A stretch of DNA of 64,000 bases from Gammaproteobacteria bacterium. GTDB taxonomy: Bacteria > Pseudomonadota > Gammaproteobacteria > Steroidobacterales > Woeseiaceae. The translations under genes were made by a program, and so were the position numbers. This document shows, piece after piece, positions 30,015 through 39,333 of this stretch (positions are counted from its first letter, which is position 1; the number at the start of each line of letters is the position of its first letter). The DNA lies in assembly GCA_029862045.1 (NCBI GenBank), contig JAOTYE010000011.1, forward strand, positions 61,076-125,075, in the 5' to 3' direction. Below the pieces are notes generated by a model. It made no database searches. It worked only from the letters and a program-made list of their open reading frames with translations, and had not been told where the DNA came from.

Positions 30015-31256
30015 ATGAACGTCTTACTGGGCATTACCGGCGGCATTGCAGCTTACAAAACGCCCGACCTTGTCCGGCGGTTGCGCGGGCGCGGTGCTGA
30101 TGTGCAGATAATCATGACGTCGTCGGCTGAAGAGTTCGTTACCGGAACCGCGCTACAAGCCGTGTCCGGGCGGCCGGTACGGACGAACCTCTGGGACAAG
30201 GAGGCCGAAGCAGCGATGAGTCATATCGAACTCGCGCGCTGGGCGGACGTCGTGCTGATTGCGCCAGCCACGGCCGAGATTATGGCGCGCCTTGCAAGCG
30301 GGGCGGCTGCTGATCTGCTGACGACGCTATGCCTCGCGACCGAAGCGCCGCTCGCGATCGCTCCGGCAATGAACCGTGTCATGTGGGAAAACCCGGCCGT
30401 ACAGGCGAACCGTAAGACGCTCGAAGATCGCGGCGTACGGATACTCGGCCCCGGTCATGGTTTACAGGCCTGTGGTGAGACAGGCGTCGGGCGCATGCTC
30501 GATCCCGATGAAATCGCTGTCATTGTATGTGGTCCGCAGTTGGCCGCGATGTCCGGTGAAAGGCTGCTGCGGGGCAAGACCGTATTGGTTACAGCTGGCC
30601 CGACTCGTGAGCCAATCGATCCGGTTCGCTACATTACTAATCGGAGCTCCGGAAAAATGGGTTACGCGATGGCGAACGCTGCACTAGCACAAGGCGCCAG
30701 GGTAGTGCTGATCAGCGGACCCGTATCGCTCGCGGAACCGCGCGGCATGGATGTGATTCATGTCAGGACCGCGGAGCAGATGTACACCGCGACACACGAC
30801 AACATCGCAGATGTGGATGTTTTTGTTGCGGCGGCAGCAGTGTCCGACTATCGACCGGCCGATTTGGCCAAGCAAAAGATAAAGAAGAGCAAGGCCACGA
30901 TGAGCCTCGACCTGGTTCGATCGCAGGACATTCTCGACTCTGTTGCCAGGCTTGATGACGCGCCATTCACTGTCGGATTCGCTGCTGAGACTGAAAATGT
31001 CCGCGACTATGCGCTGGGCAAGCTCGAGAACAAGAAGCTGGATATGATTATCGCGAACCGGGTGGGCGATGATTGCGGCTTCGATCGCGACGATAACACG
31101 GTCAACGTCTTTTGGCGCGATGGTGAACGGGAATTCGCCACGTCGGCAAAAATCGACCTCGCCCACCAGATCGTGCGACTCATCGCCGAGCGCTTTGCAG
31201 CGACTCGCGGTGCGGACACTCAGCCCAAGCTAACAGTCGTTGCAATCAAAGAATAG
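30015..31256 (+). CDS. coaBC: Bifunctional phosphopantothenoylcysteine decarboxylase / phosphopantothenate-cysteine ligase
   Basis: 413 residues from ATG 30015. The frame is open upstream to 29844, but the flavoprotein domain begins at [19 protein letters not shown]. The CoaC half (about 1-185) has [13 protein letters not shown] and [10 protein letters not shown], with the active Cys. The CoaB half has [30 protein letters not shown] and the KQKIKKSK substrate loop. It makes 4'-phosphopantetheine from 4'-phosphopantothenate in two steps. It overlaps no downstream gene; dut follows by 22 bases. Confidence 0.97.
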   Translation: MNVLLGITGGIAAYKTPDLVRRLRGRGADVQIIMTSSAEEFVTGTALQAVSGRPVRTNLWDKEAEAAMSHIELARWADVVLIAPATAEIMARLASGAAADLLTTLCLATEAPLAIAPAMNRVMWENPAVQANRKTLEDRGVRILGPGHGLQACGETGVGRMLDPDEIAVIVCGPQLAAMSGERLLRGKTVLVTAGPTREPIDPVRYITNRSSGKMGYAMANAALAQGARVVLISGPVSLAEPRGMDVIHVRTAEQMYTATHDNIADVDVFVAAAAVSDYRPADLAKQKIKKSKATMSLDLVRSQDILDSVARLDDAPFTVGFAAETENVRDYALGKLENKKLDMIIANRVGDDCGFDRDDNTVNVFWRDGEREFATSAKIDLAHQIVRLIAERFAATRGADTQPKLTVVAIKE

Positions 31257-31278
31257 GAAATCACGGTCACGGATATTT

Positions 31279-31734
31279 ATGCGAACGATTGAACTGAAGA
31301 TACTCGACTCTCGTCTCGGCGACTCGATAGAGCTGCCCCACTACGCCACCGGCGGATCCGCCGGTGTTGACATGCGGGCCTGCATTGACGACGCCCTGAA
31401 GGTTGAGCCCGGTGAGACAGTGTTGATTCCGACCGGCATAGCGATACACATCGCCGACGCGTCGCTTGCGGCCGTCTTGTTGCCGCGCTCCGGTCTTGGC
31501 CACAAGCACGGCCTCGTGCTCGGCAACCTGACCGGGTTGATCGATTCGGACTACCAGGGGCAGGTCTTTATATCCTGCTGGAATCGCAGCTCAAAGAGCT
31601 ATGAAATCAAGCCCGCCGAGCGCATCGCGCAAATGGTGTTTGTGCCGGTCGAGCAGGTGCGTTTCAGTGTCGTAGAGGAGTTCGACGACAGCGATCGTGG
31701 CGCAGGGGGGTTCGGTCACTCGGGTACGGCTTGA
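31279..31734 (+). CDS. dut: Deoxyuridine 5'-triphosphate nucleotidohydrolase
   Basis: 151 residues from ATG 31279. The five dUTPase motifs are present: [41 protein letters not shown] and the C-terminal [10 protein letters not shown]. It hydrolyses dUTP to dUMP, preventing uracil incorporation and feeding dTMP synthesis. It acts as a homotrimer with shared active sites. The coaBC-dut order is common in gammaproteobacteria. Its 3' end overlaps the convergent DUF4124 gene by 19 bases. Confidence 0.98.
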   Translation: MRTIELKILDSRLGDSIELPHYATGGSAGVDMRACIDDALKVEPGETVLIPTGIAIHIADASLAAVLLPRSGLGHKHGLVLGNLTGLIDSDYQGQVFISCWNRSSKSYEIKPAERIAQMVFVPVEQVRFSVVEEFDDSDRGAGGFGHSGTA

Positions 31735-32363
31735 GCCTGTACCGAGGTCAATCCCTTGAGAGCCATGAAGCGATCAATATCGCCTTCGAAGCGTTCTTTG
31801 ATCTTCTGCTCTTGAGACTGGTACCTCTTGAGGTTGCCTATGTGGCGCGTAATCGCGCCTTCGGTATCTTTGATCTCTTTGATCAGGCCCGGATCGACCA
31901 TCTTCGCATTGGGGTCTGAGCTATAAGGTTTGTAGCGGCCAGCTTCACCCTTGAGCTGGTCCAGCCGTCTGCGCAGGTTACGCAGATAGAGCTCAGTCAC
32001 ACGGGCCTGGGCCTGAAACAGTTCAACGCGCCGGTCCCGGTGCATCTCGATTTCATTCACGTTGACGTATGTCGCAAGCAGGGCCATATCAGCGCGGCGC
32101 TGCAACTCTTGCTGTTGTCTGAGTTCTTCGGCAACCTGCAAAGCCTGGATTTCTTCGGCTGACTTCTTGCCTTCCAGCTGGCCAACCTTGACGCCTTGCT
32201 CGTTAATTACACTCTTCGGTTTGTCGGCGTACTCGGGCGGTATGCTGTCGCCGTAGTGCGTGACGCCCTCGTCATCGACCCAGCTGTAAACATCGCGCTG
32301 TTGTGCGCTGACGCCCAGGGGCATCAGGACAAAAATCACCATTGCAAAAATCGATATTCGCAT
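31716..32363 (-). CDS. DUF4124 domain protein, exported, coiled-coil
   Basis: 215 residues from ATG 32363, which gives a proper signal peptide ([21 protein letters not shown]). The frame is open to 32465 but that extension has no signal character. The DUF4124 domain follows at about 20-60 ([25 protein letters not shown]). A long charged helical region comes next, likely coiled coil ([24 protein letters not shown] and [17 protein letters not shown]). It is periplasmic and of unknown function. A second DUF4124 gene lies at 52698-53156. Confidence 0.8.
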   Translation of the reverse strand: MRISIFAMVIFVLMPLGVSAQQRDVYSWVDDEGVTHYGDSIPPEYADKPKSVINEQGVKVGQLEGKKSAEEIQALQVAEELRQQQELQRRADMALLATYVNVNEIEMHRDRRVELFQAQARVTELYLRNLRRRLDQLKGEAGRYKPYSSDPNAKMVDPGLIKEIKDTEGAITRHIGNLKRYQSQEQKIKERFEGDIDRFMALKGLTSVQAQAVPE

Positions 32364-32480
32364 ACGCCAACTATGCCATGTTTGGCAATTTGTTTTTCGG
32401 GACTGGTTCGCGAATTTAGAGCTTAGCCCGATGCCGGTTTTAAGTAAATATCTGTGCATGATCACAATAAAATCAAGCGT

Positions 32481-33128
32481 TTAGGAGATGACGCCGTACT
32501 GTCTGCGATACGCAATAACGGCGTCGAGGTATTCTTCGTGCTCGCTTGACTCCTCCAGAGCGTCGATCAGGTCATTGAGCCGGATTATGCTGATGATCGG
32601 GATGCCGAGAGACTGTTTGAGTTCCTGGACGGCCGACAAGGTGCCCTGTCCGCGTTCCTGTCGGTCAAGGGAAATGGCAAGGCCGGCAACTTCAGCCCCG
32701 GCCGACGAAATAATCTGATAGGCCTCGCGAACGGCGGTCCCGGCAGTAATCACATCGTCGGCAATCAATACACGGCCTTTGAGCGGGGCGCCAATAATAC
32801 TCCCTCCCTCACCGTGCGCTTTTGCTTCCTTGCGATTGAATGCAAAAGGAACATCGATATCCTGGTGTTCGGCGAGTGCGGCGGCTGCAAGTGCCACGAG
32901 CGGGATACCCTTGTAGGCCGGCCCGAACAACATGTCGAATTTGACGCCCGACTCGGCAATTGCGGCCGCGTAGTAGCGTCCCAGCCGCGCCACCGCATAG
33001 CCTGTGCTGAACAGGCCTGCGTTGAAAAAGTACGGGCTGACGCGGCCGGACTTTAACGTAAACTCGCCAAAGCGCAGTACGCCGAGTTCGAGGGCGAGTT
33101 CGATGAATTCCTTCTTATAGGCCTGCAT
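32481..33128 (-). CDS. pyrE: Orotate phosphoribosyltransferase
   Basis: 215 residues. N-terminal [21 protein letters not shown], the flexible catalytic loop region ([20 protein letters not shown]), and the PRPP-binding loop [17 protein letters not shown]. It converts orotate plus PRPP to OMP in pyrimidine synthesis. It is divergent from xthA with an 80-base gap, the arrangement also seen in pseudomonads and xanthomonads. Confidence 0.98.
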   Translation of the reverse strand: MQAYKKEFIELALELGVLRFGEFTLKSGRVSPYFFNAGLFSTGYAVARLGRYYAAAIAESGVKFDMLFGPAYKGIPLVALAAAALAEHQDIDVPFAFNRKEAKAHGEGGSIIGAPLKGRVLIADDVITAGTAVREAYQIISSAGAEVAGLAISLDRQERGQGTLSAVQELKQSLGIPIISIIRLNDLIDALEESSEHEEYLDAVIAYRRQYGVIS

Positions 33129-33208
33129 GTTGGAGGTCTTTCTGTATGATGGCCGCCTTCAGATTTGCGCGTCGAAGTATGACATGCGGCACGTCAGGGA
33201 GAAACCGA

Positions 33209-33991
33209 TTGTTTCGAGTAGTCAGCCTTAACGCGAACGGGATTCGTGCCGCCGCGAGAAAAGGTTTTTTCGAGTGGCTGCAGCAACAGGACGCCGATGT
33301 TGTGTGCATCCAGGAGACCAAGGCACAGGTTCACCAACTCGGCGACGACACATTTTCGCCTGCGGGCTACCACTGCTATTACGAAGACGCGATTAAAAAG
33401 GGTTACAGCGGCGTAGCGGTCTACTCAAAGCATAAGCCAGAAAGAGTAATTCGTGGCTACGGCGACCAGGAGTTCGATAACGAGGGGCGCTATCTCGAAG
33501 TGCAATTGGGCGGAATCTCCATCGTGTCGTTGTACCTGCCGTCAGGCTCATCGAGCGACGAGCGCCAGGAAGCGAAATTCCGCTGCATGGATTCGTTCAC
33601 CCAACATTTGCTGAATCTGCAGCGCCGTCGATCGGAGTACGTCATTTGTGGCGACTGGAATATCGCGCACAAAGAAATCGACCTGAAGAACTGGCGAGCC
33701 AACCGCAAGAACTCCGGATTCCTGCCTGAGGAGCGCGAGTGGATGGACAAGGTCTTTGGTGAGTATCGGTATGTCGATGCATTCCGGACACTGGAACAGG
33801 AGCCGGACCAGTACACCTGGTGGTCCAATCGCGGCCGGGCGTGGGACAACAATGTGGGGTGGCGCCTTGACTATCAGGTCGTGACGAAGGGCCTTGGGGA
33901 CAAAGTCCTTCGGACCGACATCTACAAGGACGAGCGATTTTCTGATCACGCACCGCTGATCATGGATTACGATTGGGAACATGGCGACTGA
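33209..33991 (+). CDS. xthA: Exodeoxyribonuclease III family protein
   Basis: 260 residues from a TTG start at 33209, selected because AGGGAG lies about 8 bases upstream and the fold begins at once (FRVVSLNANGIRAAARKG). The upstream ATG at 33146 would overlap the pyrE promoter region. Catalytic motifs: LNANG, CIQETKA (metal Glu), LYLPSGSS, GDWNIAH (Asp and Asn), RLDYQVV and the final SDHAPL His. It is an AP endonuclease and 3'-5' exonuclease in base excision repair. It overlaps the AmpG-like gene by 11 bases. Confidence 0.93.
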   Translation: MFRVVSLNANGIRAAARKGFFEWLQQQDADVVCIQETKAQVHQLGDDTFSPAGYHCYYEDAIKKGYSGVAVYSKHKPERVIRGYGDQEFDNEGRYLEVQLGGISIVSLYLPSGSSSDERQEAKFRCMDSFTQHLLNLQRRRSEYVICGDWNIAHKEIDLKNWRANRKNSGFLPEEREWMDKVFGEYRYVDAFRTLEQEPDQYTWWSNRGRAWDNNVGWRLDYQVVTKGLGDKVLRTDIYKDERFSDHAPLIMDYDWEHGD

Positions 33992-35258
33992 AGCCACAAC
34001 GAACGGCGGACGCAGCGCACCGGAGTCATTCAGAGAAGCCATTCTGAATCGACGCATTTTGATTTGCACGTTCACGGGCTTCACCTCTGGCTTGCCGCTG
34101 TATGTCCTCATTCAGCTGGTTCCCGCATGGTTGAGGGTAGAGGGCGTGGGCCTGGCCGAAATCGGCTTTTTTGCGCTGGTCGGTTTTCCCTACACCTGGA
34201 AATTCCTTTGGTCGCCAATCATGGACCGCTACACGCTGCCCTTCCTGGGCCGGCGTCGCGGTTGGATGCTGGTGACGCAACTGGCCCTACTCGTCTCTAT
34301 TGCCTCAATGGGCTTTATCAAGCCGGAGCTGTCGATATGGACCGTGGCCTACCTGGCCGCCGTCGTCGCATTCTTCAGCGCGAGCCAGGACATCGTGCTC
34401 GACGCCTATCGTCGCGAACTGCTGCCGGATGTCGAACTCGGCATTGGTAACGCGATTCATGTGCAGACTTATCGTTTGGCAGGGCTCGTGCCCGGTTCGC
34501 TGGCGCTGATTCTTGCAGACCATCTTCCCTGGCATACCGTATTCGTTGTTGTGGCGCTGTTCATGGGCGTCGGTATTGTGTTGACCTTGATTATTCAGGA
34601 AGCAATAACAAACCCGACTCCGCCGCGAACGCTGCGCGAAGCCGTCGTCGAGCCTTTTCGGGAATTTGTACAACGCAAGGGATTGAGCGGAGCAGCGTTG
34701 ATTCTCGCTTTTATGTTCCTGTACAAGCTGGGTGACAACATGGCTACCGCGCTGCAGTCGCCGTTCTTTGTAGATGTCGGTTTTACTCTGACGCAGATCG
34801 GTGTCATCTCCAAGTTCGCGGCCCTGATTGCTGCCACTGTCGGCGGGCTTGCCGGTGGCGTAGTGATGATCAAGCTGGGCATCAATCGTGCCTTGTGGCT
34901 GTTCGGCGTCGTCCAGGTGATCAGCATCCTGGGTTTCGCAGTGTTGTCTGTGGTGGGAGCTGATCCATGGATGCTCGGCGCGGTCGTGGCGTTCGAATAC
35001 CTGGGCGTAGGGCTGGGAACCGCAGCATTCATCGCGTTTATTGCTCGTACGACCAATCCGGTGTTTGCGGCGACGCAGTTTGCCCTTTTCACTGCGCTGA
35101 CTGCAGTCCCGCGAACCCTGGCCAACGCGGTAACCGGCATCATCGTTGAGCAGGTGGGCTGGACATCCTTCTTTTTGCTTTGTACCGCGCTGGCGATTCC
35201 GGGGATGCTGCTGTTGTTCAAGGTTGCGCCGTGGGGAGCGGATGAGCGGGGCAGCTGA
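33981..35258 (+). CDS. ampG: AmpG-like MFS muropeptide permease
   Basis: 425 residues with about twelve membrane helices. The AmpG signatures are visible: FTSGLPLYVLIQLVPAWLR near the N-terminus, FPYTWKFLWSPIMDRY between helices 2 and 3, and FFSASQDIVLDAYRRELL in the fourth. AmpG imports anhydromuropeptides from the periplasm for cell wall recycling and indirectly controls beta-lactamase induction. Overlaps with xthA (11 bases) and the Rieske gene (17 bases) suggest one transcript. Substrate assignment is by family only. Confidence 0.87.
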   Translation: MATEATTNGGRSAPESFREAILNRRILICTFTGFTSGLPLYVLIQLVPAWLRVEGVGLAEIGFFALVGFPYTWKFLWSPIMDRYTLPFLGRRRGWMLVTQLALLVSIASMGFIKPELSIWTVAYLAAVVAFFSASQDIVLDAYRRELLPDVELGIGNAIHVQTYRLAGLVPGSLALILADHLPWHTVFVVVALFMGVGIVLTLIIQEAITNPTPPRTLREAVVEPFREFVQRKGLSGAALILAFMFLYKLGDNMATALQSPFFVDVGFTLTQIGVISKFAALIAATVGGLAGGVVMIKLGINRALWLFGVVQVISILGFAVLSVVGADPWMLGAVVAFEYLGVGLGTAAFIAFIARTTNPVFAATQFALFTALTAVPRTLANAVTGIIVEQVGWTSFFLLCTALAIPGMLLLFKVAPWGADERGS

Positions 35259-35598
35259 AATCGTGATCGGCCCCCTGTCCGCGATCGAGGATCCTGGGTG
35301 TCGCGAATTTCAGATCGGTGAGGGCGACTGGCCGTTTCGAGGATTCGTCGTACGCCGGGCCGACAAGGTCTACGCGTACCAGAATTTTTGTGCGCACGTC
35401 GGCCATCCGTTGAACTGGATGCCGGACGGGTTTTTGACCAGGGACAACACCGCGATAATCTGCGCATCGCATGGTGCGCAGTATGAGATCGATACGGGAT
35501 TGTGCTTCCGCGGTCCGTGCGTCGGCAAGTCGCTGTGCGCAGTAGACGTCGCAGTCCGAGAAGGCGTTATTTACGTAACCGGACCGACCAGCATGTAG
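35242..35598 (+). CDS. Rieske 2Fe-2S domain protein
   Basis: 118 residues from ATG 35242, preceded by GGAG. The cluster ligands are C-A-H in NFCAHVGHPLNW and C-x2-H in IICASHGAQYEIDTG, the two halves of a Rieske site. No membrane segment or second domain is present, so it is a small soluble ferredoxin-like electron carrier or a stand-alone subunit. It overlaps the AmpG-like gene by 17 bases. The partner oxygenase or reductase is not nearby. Confidence 0.88.
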   Translation: MSGAAEIVIGPLSAIEDPGCREFQIGEGDWPFRGFVVRRADKVYAYQNFCAHVGHPLNWMPDGFLTRDNTAIICASHGAQYEIDTGLCFRGPCVGKSLCAVDVAVREGVIYVTGPTSM

Positions 35599-35617
35599 GC
35601 GCAGGCCATTCCTGCAG

Positions 35618-35911
35618 TCAATCCCCGTTTTCCAGAAACGCCAGCGGGTCATGATACCCGGTCGGTATATCGCTGTTGCGCCTGCCGATATAGTCCTCGG
35701 GATCCATGTCGACAGAGCCGGACCAGTCCTCGGGTGCCGCGACCTCGGTCAGGCGCTGCTCCGCCCAGGCATCCAGTTCAACCTCATCGATAGTACCGTC
35801 GAAAAACTGAATCTCGACGGTGCTGTCCTCTTCATCGACGGCGACGACCTCAAGCAAGCTGCCGTTGGGGCGACGAAACCACTGACCAATACTGGGATAA
35901 GCGACGGCCAT
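35618..35911 (-). CDS. Small conserved acidic protein (DUF6763-like)
   Basis: 97 residues, acidic, with no signal or membrane segment. An N-terminal SH3-like strand pattern is visible (MAVAYPSIGQWFRRPNGSLLEVVAVDEEDSTVEIQFFDGTIDEVELDAW), and the tail contains SGSVDMDPEDYIGRRNSDIPTGYHDPLAFL. I think this belongs to the gammaproteobacterial DUF6763 family, from memory only. Function unknown. It is convergent with the Rieske gene and separated by 82 bases from trmB. Confidence 0.7.
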   Translation of the reverse strand: MAVAYPSIGQWFRRPNGSLLEVVAVDEEDSTVEIQFFDGTIDEVELDAWAEQRLTEVAAPEDWSGSVDMDPEDYIGRRNSDIPTGYHDPLAFLENGD

Positions 35912-35993
35912 GATGTGTGTCCTCGATCTCCACGAAAAGTCCTTTGTTTCTGTCTATAGATCATACATGAGGATTTGTCGGCCGAATTCAATT

Positions 35994-36698
35994 TCAAGCT
36001 AAGCGATTGAATCGCCAGTCCCAGATGCGATGTCCCTTGCTGAGTCCGCGCTTCTCGAATTTGGTCATCGGCCGGCTCAGGGGTTCGTCGCCGGCGTGCT
36101 CACGCCGTTCTGCGCGAGAAAATTGGGCCGACTGCGCGAGTACTTCGTCTATATGCTCGGCGTAGTCAGCCCAGTCCGTGGCGATGTGCAAAGAGCCACC
36201 TGACTCGAGCCGGTCGGCACAGAGCCCCAAAAACGGCGGCTGCACGATGCGACGTTTGTGATGTCGCTTTTTCGGCCACGGGTCGGGAAAGTAGAGATTG
36301 ATCTGGTGCAGAGAAGCCAGTGGAATCTGGCCCTCGAGTACCTCGATCGCGTCGTGCACGATCAGCTTGAGGTTGGTGATGCCGGCGTCTTGTGCCGCGA
36401 GCAGACAGTGCCCGACGCCGGGTTCGTGGACCTCGATGCCCAGATAGTCGCTCGCCGGATTCTGTTTGGCCTGCTGCACGAGCGTTTCGCCATTGCCAAA
36501 GCCGATCTCGAGCACCACGGGCGCCGCGCGGCCAAAAACGGCCCGCAGGTTGAGCGGCCTCGTTTCGAACTCAATACCGTATTGCGGCCACAGCTCATCG
36601 AGGGCGCGTTGTTGTGATGGCGTCAGGCGGCCGGCGCGGCGGACAAAGCTGCGAATTGGACGATGCGGTCTCGACTGATTCTGCTTCGCCGCCATCAT
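35994..36698 (-). CDS. trmB: tRNA (guanine-N(7)-)-methyltransferase
   Basis: 234 residues. The SAM-binding motif is VVLEIGFGNGETLV. Family motifs are GIEVHEPGVGHCL, INLYFPDPWPKKRHHKRRIV and the C-terminal MTKFEKRGLSKGHRIWDWRF. It methylates G46 in the variable loop of tRNAs. It overlaps the acyltransferase gene upstream by 4 bases and is the last gene of the long minus-strand run that begins at dapF. Confidence 0.97.
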   Translation of the reverse strand: MMAAKQNQSRPHRPIRSFVRRAGRLTPSQQRALDELWPQYGIEFETRPLNLRAVFGRAAPVVLEIGFGNGETLVQQAKQNPASDYLGIEVHEPGVGHCLLAAQDAGITNLKLIVHDAIEVLEGQIPLASLHQINLYFPDPWPKKRHHKRRIVQPPFLGLCADRLESGGSLHIATDWADYAEHIDEVLAQSAQFSRAERREHAGDEPLSRPMTKFEKRGLSKGHRIWDWRFNRLA

Positions 36699-37264
36699 TG
36701 CTTCTGGCGAGTGAGTCTTACCGGGCTGGTTTTCTCGGGCCAGCGACCTGAAATCGACGCATAGTACGATTGGCAGATAGCCATGTCCGCGTCCTTCTCG
36801 CCAGTCAGGGTCAGCACGGGCCCGAGTCCAAGCCGCCTGTTGTCATAGTCGAGGAAACCGAATACGACGGGTACGTTGGCGCCCTCGGCGACTCGATAAA
36901 AGCCGCTCTTCCATCCCGGTGTTCTGCTGCGCGTGCCCTCCGGTGCGAGTCCGAAATAGAAGCGCTCATTCTCGTCAAATGCGGCTATCGCTTCGTTGAC
37001 AGCCGAACCGGCGCGTTTGCGATTAAGCGGAATCGCGCCAAAGGCCTTGAGTAAAGCACTCAACGGAAACCAGAACATGGATTCCTTGACGAAGAACCTG
37101 ACGTCGAGCCCGATGAAAACTTTGTAAACGATTGCCCAGAAGCCATCCCAGTTCGAAGTATGGGGTGCCGCGATCAGCACCGCCTTGTGGACATCTGGTA
37201 CCTCGCCGACGGCCGTCCAGCCACCGAGCCAAAGCAGAAACCTGGCGACGTGTGGCAGAATCAA
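36695..37264 (-). CDS. 1-acyl-sn-glycerol-3-phosphate acyltransferase family protein
   Basis: 189 residues. The acyltransferase motif I, HTSNWD (H-x4-D), is followed by GAIPLNRKRAG and the EGTRSRTPGWKSGFYRVA block, which together define the PlsC-like fold. An N-terminal hydrophobic helix (MILPHVARFLLWLGGW) should anchor it to the inner membrane. It is short compared with housekeeping PlsC and resembles the small family members often found beside ubi genes. Substrate unknown. Four-base overlaps link it to ubiB before and trmB after. Confidence 0.85.
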   Translation of the reverse strand: MILPHVARFLLWLGGWTAVGEVPDVHKAVLIAAPHTSNWDGFWAIVYKVFIGLDVRFFVKESMFWFPLSALLKAFGAIPLNRKRAGSAVNEAIAAFDENERFYFGLAPEGTRSRTPGWKSGFYRVAEGANVPVVFGFLDYDNRRLGLGPVLTLTGEKDADMAICQSYYASISGRWPEKTSPVRLTRQKQ

Positions 37265-38715
37265 TCCGTCTTCCTCTCGTCGTCATTGCCCGGATTAGCG
37301 AGCAGGGCTGCAAGCTGTTTGATGATAGTCGGTAATTCGCGCAACGCGTCGCGCAGCAGCGGCAGGTTCTCGCGCAGATCCTCGAGCAGGGCCTTCGGAC
37401 CCATCTGTTCATTCATCCAGCGCTTGAGTACCGGATGTGCGGTCTTCCAGAGATCCAGCTGCGGATACAATTCGCGACCCAGGCCCTCGATATTAAACAG
37501 TGTCTTGTGCAGCAGAATCATCTGCGGCTGTATTTCGACATTGAAGCGCTGTGCGACCCGGAACAAACGAATCAGCACCTGAGCAAATGAGATCTCGGCG
37601 AGTGGTTTGTTAAAGATCGGTTCGCAAACCGTTCGTACGGCGGTTTCCAGTTGGTCGATTCGCGTGCCTTCGGGCACCCAGCCCGAGTCGATGTGCAATT
37701 TCGCGATGCGGTGATAGTCGCGATCGAAGAACGCCAGGAAATTATGCGCCAGATATTTCTGGTCTTCGGGACTTAGCGTGCCCACGATGCCGAAGTCGAC
37801 GGCAGCGTACTTCGGTTTTTCCGGGTCGGTCACGATGACGAAAATATTGCCCGGATGCATGTCCGCGTGGAAGAAGTTGTGGCGGAATACCTGCGTGAAG
37901 AAGATCTCGACACCGTTCTCGGCGAGTACCTGGATATTCGTGCCGGCCGCGCGCAAAGCATCCATATCGCTTATCGGAATGCCGTAGATGCGTTCTTGTA
38001 CGAGTACTTCAGGCCGGCAAAAGTCCCAATAAACGTCGGGGACATACAGCATGTCCGAGCCCGCAAAATTGCGTTTAAGTTGTGCGGTGTTGGCGGCCTC
38101 ACGCATCAGATCGAGTTCGTCGATAATCGTCTGCTCGTACTCGGCAACGAGCTCGAGTGGGCGTAAGCGCTTGCCATGTTGCCAGTAACGATCGGCAAGG
38201 CCGGCAATCATGCGCAGGACGTCGAGGTCGCGCTCGATCTGCTCCTGTACGCCGGGGCGCAATAACTTGACGATGACCTCAGCGTCGTTTGCCAACTGCG
38301 CCGTGTGGACCTGCGCAATCGACGCGGCGGCGAACGGTTCGACGTCGAAGCGCTTGAAAACCTGATCGACGGGCTCACCGTAAGCCGCATTGAGAATCTC
38401 GATGGCCTGCTGCGCCGGAAAGGGTGGCACCGTATCCTGCAGCTTCGCCAATTCATCGGCGATATCAGGTGGCAGCAAGTCTCGCCGCGTCGAAATCGCC
38501 TGACCGAATTTCACAAAGATCGGGCCGAGTTCCTCGAGAGCGAGCCGTATGCGTTCGCCAAGCGGTGCCGACGTATCGCGGCGTCGTGGCAACACATAGA
38601 AAAGAAAACGCAACGGGCGCAGCAGATGTGTTTCCTTAATGATGTCGTCGAGGCCGTACTTCACGAGCACGCGCTGGATAGTGAGAACTCGTCGCATCGT
38701 GCGTCGCCGTTGCAT
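37261..38715 (-). CDS. ubiB: Ubiquinone biosynthesis ATPase/kinase-like protein UbiB
   Basis: 484 residues. The atypical kinase features of the ADCK/UbiB family are present: KFGQAISTRRDLLP (KxGQ motif), AAASIAQVHTAQL (Ala-rich loop), VIVKLLRPG, HADMHPGNIFV and VDFGIVG. UbiB supports ubiquinone synthesis, probably by extracting hydrophobic intermediates for the Ubi complex. E. coli UbiB is about 546 residues with two C-terminal membrane helices. Here the protein ends after LAALLANPGNDDERKTD with no such helices. It follows ubiJ by 2 bases. Confidence 0.93.
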   Translation of the reverse strand: MQRRRTMRRVLTIQRVLVKYGLDDIIKETHLLRPLRFLFYVLPRRRDTSAPLGERIRLALEELGPIFVKFGQAISTRRDLLPPDIADELAKLQDTVPPFPAQQAIEILNAAYGEPVDQVFKRFDVEPFAAASIAQVHTAQLANDAEVIVKLLRPGVQEQIERDLDVLRMIAGLADRYWQHGKRLRPLELVAEYEQTIIDELDLMREAANTAQLKRNFAGSDMLYVPDVYWDFCRPEVLVQERIYGIPISDMDALRAAGTNIQVLAENGVEIFFTQVFRHNFFHADMHPGNIFVIVTDPEKPKYAAVDFGIVGTLSPEDQKYLAHNFLAFFDRDYHRIAKLHIDSGWVPEGTRIDQLETAVRTVCEPIFNKPLAEISFAQVLIRLFRVAQRFNVEIQPQMILLHKTLFNIEGLGRELYPQLDLWKTAHPVLKRWMNEQMGPKALLEDLRENLPLLRDALRELPTIIKQLAALLANPGNDDERKTD

Positions 38716-38717
38716 CG

Positions 38718-39323
38718 TTACGCACCACCAACCAGGCGATTGAGGCGTGCTTCGAGTCGCGCAACATCGTCGCGCAGTGAGTCGACTTGCCTGGTGAAGC
38801 GTTGCACTTCGTAGCGGCTTGGCAGGTCGCCGCTCTCCTCCTGCAAATACTCGCGAATATTCGAGCCGAATGTCCTGCGCGCGTCTCGCGCCCAGTTAAC
38901 CACGCCCCGCGATATTTCGGCTGCACGATGAGACGCGACATCGCCGATCAGCGTCGACAGTTCCTCCTCGATGTCCGGCTTCACATAGGCGAGGAGTTCC
39001 TGAAATGCCTGTGCGGTTTCCGCGTCTCCGGACAGGTCGAGGGAGAAATTACGAACGGCGCTTTGCTCGGAAGCTCCGGCCAGACGCGCAAGCGTCAGCA
39101 ACGAACCGGTAATGATGACGTCGGGTTCGGACGCCGATTCGGTCGCCAGCACAATAACTTCGTCATCGATCTCGAAATACATGGCGAGCGCCGTATCACG
39201 AACACGCACAGCAACAGTCGTGCCATCGAGCCGTTGACAGAGTTCACGTGCGGGGGTCGTTTCCTGAATATTGCGATTGAGAATATTCGTTACCGGGCGG
39301 AGTAATGTCTCGAGCGGATCCAT
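38718..39323 (-). CDS. ubiJ: Ubiquinone biosynthesis accessory factor UbiJ
   Basis: 201 residues from ATG 39323, where the conserved MDPLETLLRPVTNILNRNI begins. The longer frame to 39371 overlaps the end of ubiE. The N-terminal SCP2 lipid-binding domain (about 20-110: LDGTTVAVRVRDTALAMYFEIDDEVIVLA) is followed by an amphipathic helical C-terminus (SLRDDVARLEARLNRLV). UbiJ binds ubiquinone precursors and holds the soluble Ubi complex together. Its position between ubiE and ubiB is the classic arrangement. Confidence 0.93.
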   Translation of the reverse strand: MDPLETLLRPVTNILNRNIQETTPARELCQRLDGTTVAVRVRDTALAMYFEIDDEVIVLATESASEPDVIITGSLLTLARLAGASEQSAVRNFSLDLSGDAETAQAFQELLAYVKPDIEEELSTLIGDVASHRAAEISRGVVNWARDARRTFGSNIREYLQEESGDLPSRYEVQRFTRQVDSLRDDVARLEARLNRLVGGA

Positions 39324-39333
39324 CTGCGCGCGC

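Noticed and set aside
34595..35467. Minus-strand open frame (290 codons) opposite the AmpG-like and Rieske genes
   Set aside because: Biased Pro/Thr/Ala/Arg composition with no domain, and the AmpG helices on the plus strand are clear.
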